The notes under the pieces: generated by a model
Database searches by the model: none
The model's input: only the letters and a program-made list of their open reading frames with translations
What the model was told of the DNA's origin: nothing
Assembly (NCBI RefSeq): GCF_007743815.1
Contig: NZ_CP036265.1
Location: 2,100,323-2,164,322, forward strand
Length of the DNA stretch: 64,000 nucleotides
From: Alienimonas californiensis
Lineage (GTDB): Bacteria > Planctomycetota > Planctomycetia > Planctomycetales > Planctomycetaceae
Reading direction: 5' to 3'
Shown here: positions 61,517 to 64,000 of the stretch, one piece after another
How the letters are laid out: each line of letters begins with the position of its first letter
How positions within the stretch are numbered: the stretch's first letter is position 1
Program-made: the position numbers and the translations under genes

Positions 61517-63598
61517 TCACCCCGCCGCCGCCTCCGCCGACGGGGTGACGGTGAACCGCTTCTCCGCGCTCTCCAGGACCGCGGCGAGCCGGCCGTTCGT
61601 GTTCCGGCCCCGGCCGGTCGCCACGGCGGTCTTCAGCTGCTCCGCGGAGAGGTCGCCGGCGAAGCGGTCGATCAGGTCGGCGAGTTGGTCGTCCGTCAGG
61701 GCGCCGATCTCGCCGCCGAGGGTGTCGGATTCGCTCTCCATCTCCTTCGCGTATCGTTTCAGGTCCTCCTCGCCGACGCGGGCGCAGAAGTCGCCGAAGG
61801 TCTCCCCGCCGGGCTGGCCGACGTTGCGGCCGGCCTGCTTGAAGTAGGCGAGGGCCGGGGAGACGACCGCCGCGATCTGGTCCAGCGGAACCATGTCCTC
61901 ATAGAGGAACCCCAGCCGGGTGCCGTCCACGCGGCCGCCGAGGTACAGCGTGTACTTGTCCCGCGCCTTGCCGACGAGGCCGATGTCCGGGGTGTAGGGC
62001 CGGGCGCAGCCGTTCGGGCAGCCGGTCATATGGATGCTGATCCGCTCGCCGCTCAGGCCGTACTGGGCGACGCGGGTCTCCACGTCGTGGATCACTTGGC
62101 CGATGACGCGTTCGCTTTCCGTCACCGCCAGCCCGCAGGTCGGCAGGGCGACGCAGGCCATGCTGTTGCGGCGCATCAGGCTCAGTTCCTCCGCCGGTTG
62201 GCACTTGTGCTTGCGGAGGATCGCGGCGACGGCCGGCTTCTCGTCCTCACGGAACCCGCACAGCACGACGCCCACCAGCGGGGTGATCCGCACGTCGCTG
62301 CCGTAGGTCGTCAGCAGTTCCCGCAGGCACGACTTCCACTGTCCGCCGCCGTGGGGGTCGTCGGCTTCGAAGTCAGCGATGCGGCCGTCGGGCACCGGCA
62401 GGCCGAGGTACCACAGCGTCGAACCGTCCTCGGCGACGCCCTGCTTCCGCCAGCCGAGGTGGTCGTCCACGTCGGTCACGTCGGCGGCGTGGGGCGGCTT
62501 CAACTTGCGGCCGAGGTCCTCCTCGACCCGTTCGCGGAACCAGTCCAGGCCGCGGTCGTGCACCAGGTACTTCAGACGGGCCCGTTTGCGGTTCTGCCGC
62601 TCGCCGTGGTCCCGCTGTACGCGGACGACCGCCGCCGTGACCGCGAGCAGGGCGTCCGGCTCGACGAACCCCAGCCGGTCGCCCAGGCGGGGGAAGGTGT
62701 CCTTCTTCGCCGGCGTCATGCCCATCCCGCCGCCGACCAGCACGTTGTACCCGGCGAGTTTGTCCGGGTCGTTTTCGTCGCGGACGGCGATGAAGCCGAG
62801 GTCCTGACTGTAAACGTCGACGCAGTTGTCCTCCGGCAGGGCGAAGCCGACCTTGAACTTCCGCGGCAGATAGACCGTGCCGTACAGCGGTTCGACCGCA
62901 TCGTTCCCCGGATCCCGGTCGGCGCCGGGGACGTCCGGCAGGTCGTTCATCGGGTGGTGGGCGGTGACGTCGATCTTCTCCGCCTCCGGGTCGTCGGCGT
63001 CGCGCAGCCAGACGTTGTAATAGCTGTTCGTGCGCGGCCGGAGCAGCTTGGCGACGCTCTCGGCGTCCCGCTGCATCGCGTGGCGGACCGGGTCGTCGGT
63101 CGGCTCCGGGCAGCACATCGTGTTGCGGCCCACGTCGCCGCAGGCGGCGAAGGTGGACAGCTTGATGCGGTTGATCTCCGCGATCGTCGCTTTGATGTTC
63201 GACTTGAGCACCCCGTGGACCTGCAGGCCCTGCCGGCTGGTCGCCCGCACGGTGCCGTTGCCGTGCGTTTCGGACAGGTCGATCTCCGCGAGCAACTGCT
63301 CCGCGGTCAGCCGGCCGCCGGGCACGCCGGTGCGGACCATCATCATGTACCAGCGGCCGTCCTCGGCGTTGGCGATCGCCTTGTCCTTGCGGACGTCCCG
63401 GTCGTCCTGCTGGTAGGACCCGTGGTGCTTGAGCAGTTGGGTCGCGTCGGCGCTGAACTTGGCGCTGTCGTTCGCCAGTTCCTCCGCCAGCGTCCCCGCG
63501 AGGTGATCGCTGCCGCGTTTGAGGTGCTCCAGCTCGCTCACCGCCGGACCGGCGTCGGACTGTTCGCCCTGGTGTTGCTGGGGGGTGTCGTCGGCCAT
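61517..63598 (-). CDS. assimilatory sulfite reductase, hemoprotein (siroheme [4Fe-4S])
   Basis: Reduces sulfite to sulfide in assimilation. 693 residues from the ATG of MADDTPQQHQGEQSDAG; an upstream frame is rejected because it crosses a palindrome. Signatures are KAIANAEDGRWYMMMVRTGV, VRATSRQGLQVHGVLKSNIK, TFAACGDVGRNTMCC, VGGGMGMTPAKKDTFPRLG and the siroheme/[4Fe-4S] Cys set MACVALPTC (C-x5-C) and TGCPNGCARPY (C-x3-C). Related to the ferredoxin-/NADPH-type sulfite reductases of actinobacteria and planctomycetes. Divergent from folD; cysC at 9.6 kb belongs to the same pathway. Confidence 0.92.
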   Translation of the reverse strand: MADDTPQQHQGEQSDAGPAVSELEHLKRGSDHLAGTLAEELANDSAKFSADATQLLKHHGSYQQDDRDVRKDKAIANAEDGRWYMMMVRTGVPGGRLTAEQLLAEIDLSETHGNGTVRATSRQGLQVHGVLKSNIKATIAEINRIKLSTFAACGDVGRNTMCCPEPTDDPVRHAMQRDAESVAKLLRPRTNSYYNVWLRDADDPEAEKIDVTAHHPMNDLPDVPGADRDPGNDAVEPLYGTVYLPRKFKVGFALPEDNCVDVYSQDLGFIAVRDENDPDKLAGYNVLVGGGMGMTPAKKDTFPRLGDRLGFVEPDALLAVTAAVVRVQRDHGERQNRKRARLKYLVHDRGLDWFRERVEEDLGRKLKPPHAADVTDVDDHLGWRKQGVAEDGSTLWYLGLPVPDGRIADFEADDPHGGGQWKSCLRELLTTYGSDVRITPLVGVVLCGFREDEKPAVAAILRKHKCQPAEELSLMRRNSMACVALPTCGLAVTESERVIGQVIHDVETRVAQYGLSGERISIHMTGCPNGCARPYTPDIGLVGKARDKYTLYLGGRVDGTRLGFLYEDMVPLDQIAAVVSPALAYFKQAGRNVGQPGGETFGDFCARVGEEDLKRYAKEMESESDTLGGEIGALTDDQLADLIDRFAGDLSAEQLKTAVATGRGRNTNGRLAAVLESAEKRFTVTPSAEAAAG

Positions 63599-63610
63599 GA
63601 TCGTTCGTCG

Positions 63611-63642
63611 TAACGCACCGGCCCGGCCGGGCCGGTGCGTTA
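63611..63642. promoter_or_regulatory. perfect 32-base palindrome between sulfite reductase and folD
   Basis: TAACGCACCGGCCCGG followed directly by its complement, without loop. It lies 13 bases upstream of the sulfite-reductase ATG, within its leader, and 96 bases upstream of folD. It could be an operator for a dimeric regulator or an mRNA hairpin that modulates translation. Confidence 0.55.
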
Positions 63643-63737
63643 CCAAGTTGGTTGGGGTGAGTTTTCCGGCCGTCATCGTAAGACTCCGGGCGTTCCCCGG
63701 ACACCCGGACCCACGCTCCCCGCGACAAGGCGCCCCG

Positions 63738-64000
63738 ATGCCCGCCCGCCTGATCGACGGCAAACAGACCGCCGCCGCCTACCGGGAGCGGGTGAAGGCC
63801 GACGTCGCCGCGTTCACCCAGAAAACCGGCGTCACGCCGCACCTCGCCGCGGTGGTCGTCGGCGAGAACCCGGCCAGCGCGGTCTACGTCCGCAACAAGC
63901 AGCGGGCCTGCGAGCAGGCCGGCATCGGCTCCAGCCTGCACGCCCTGCCGGAGTCCGCCTCGCAGGCCGACCTGCTCGCCCTCGTGCAGGACCTGAACGC
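63738..64000 (+). CDS. folD: FolD, methylene-THF dehydrogenase/cyclohydrolase (3' end outside window)
   Basis: Interconverts methylene-, methenyl- and 10-formyl-tetrahydrofolate. The first 87 codons are visible from the ATG of MPARLIDGKQTAAAYRER. The substrate motif VVVGENPASAVYVRNKQRAC (with the catalytic Lys of Y-V-R-N-K) and AGIGSSLHALPESASQADLL are diagnostic. The gene runs off the right edge. Its presence beside methanofuran-type genes elsewhere in the window means both folate and H4MPT-type C1 routes are likely in this organism. Confidence 0.95.
   Translation, partial: MPARLIDGKQTAAAYRERVKADVAAFTQKTGVTPHLAAVVVGENPASAVYVRNKQRACEQAGIGSSLHALPESASQADLLALVQDLN

Noticed and set aside
61280..63613. 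777-codon plus-strand frame across the sulfite reductase
   Set aside because: No recognisable domain, mirror composition of the real gene, and the minus strand carries the intact siroheme/[4Fe-4S] motifs.

Overview
The window is one continuous stretch of very GC-rich, gene-dense bacterial DNA. It almost certainly comes from a member of the Planctomycetota. The evidence is four DUF1559 genes (three of them prepilin-like), a secreted sulfatase with a Cys-x-Pro-x-Arg site, a secreted squalene-cyclase-like repeat protein, a Minf_1886-family protein, a RDD / SpoIIM / DUF4129 / DUF4350 run, and methanofuran-type cofactor genes next to ordinary folate and sulfur metabolism. I cannot name the genus. 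No rRNA, tRNA, CRISPR array, phage or complete transposon was found. The two outer genes (miaA and folD) are cut by the window edges.

Layout. 1-8.9 kb: miaA end, a secreted esterase, a secreted beta-propeller, a two-gene membrane/DUF1559 operon, GTP-type pckG, a small-protein/nucleotidyltransferase pair, a TRIC/UPF0126 channel and a small membrane protein. 9-15.6 kb: a Spy-like periplasmic protein, cysC, hisG, a secreted HEAT-repeat protein, an unknown gene, and a tail-to-tail mfnE/mfnB pair for furan cofactor synthesis. 16-26.7 kb: a large secreted DUF11 repeat protein, two MBL-fold genes (one with a destroyed metal site), two DUF1559 pseudopilin-like genes, serA and a Tat-exported intradiol dioxygenase. 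26.8-33 kb is the most accessory part: an AT-richer orphan gene, a nested inverted-repeat element, two tandem dispersed repeats, a PspA-like coiled-coil protein, an ABC substrate-binding lipoprotein whose permease gene is a wreck, and a Uma2-type gene. 33-43.8 kb: a cyclase-like repeat protein, another DUF1559 gene, the RDD-SpoIIM-(small ORF)-DUF4129-DUF4350 operon, a sulfatase and a HEAT protein. 43.8-50 kb: a YhaN/YhaO-like ATPase-nuclease pair and a Na+/Ca2+ exchanger. 50-57.3 kb: a lipoprotein, a TlpA-like thioredoxin with Ca-loop motifs, a Minf_1886 operon and a lipoate-related operon (LipB-like, LipA, lipoyl-like domain, holB). 57.4-64 kb: smpB, a methyltransferase/LURP-like pair, a DUF456 protein, a YheT-type hydrolase, assimilatory sulfite reductase and the start of folD.

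Three things deserve the most attention. First, the lipoate operon: its LipB-like protein appears to lack both catalytic residues, its lipoyl-like domain has Gly where the modified Lys should be, and LipA carries an N-terminal extension encoded over a palindrome. Second, the mfnB/mfnE pair points to a methanofuran-like C1 carrier. Third, two families of structured intergenic repeats are scattered through the window: seven copies of a ~175 bp bipartite inverted-repeat element and four copies of a long hairpin with a shared loop.

Many genes in the window are translationally coupled through 4-base stop/start overlaps (ATGA, GTGA, TTGA), and several start codons were chosen on that basis. All functions below are read from sequence motifs and family knowledge; no database search was run.
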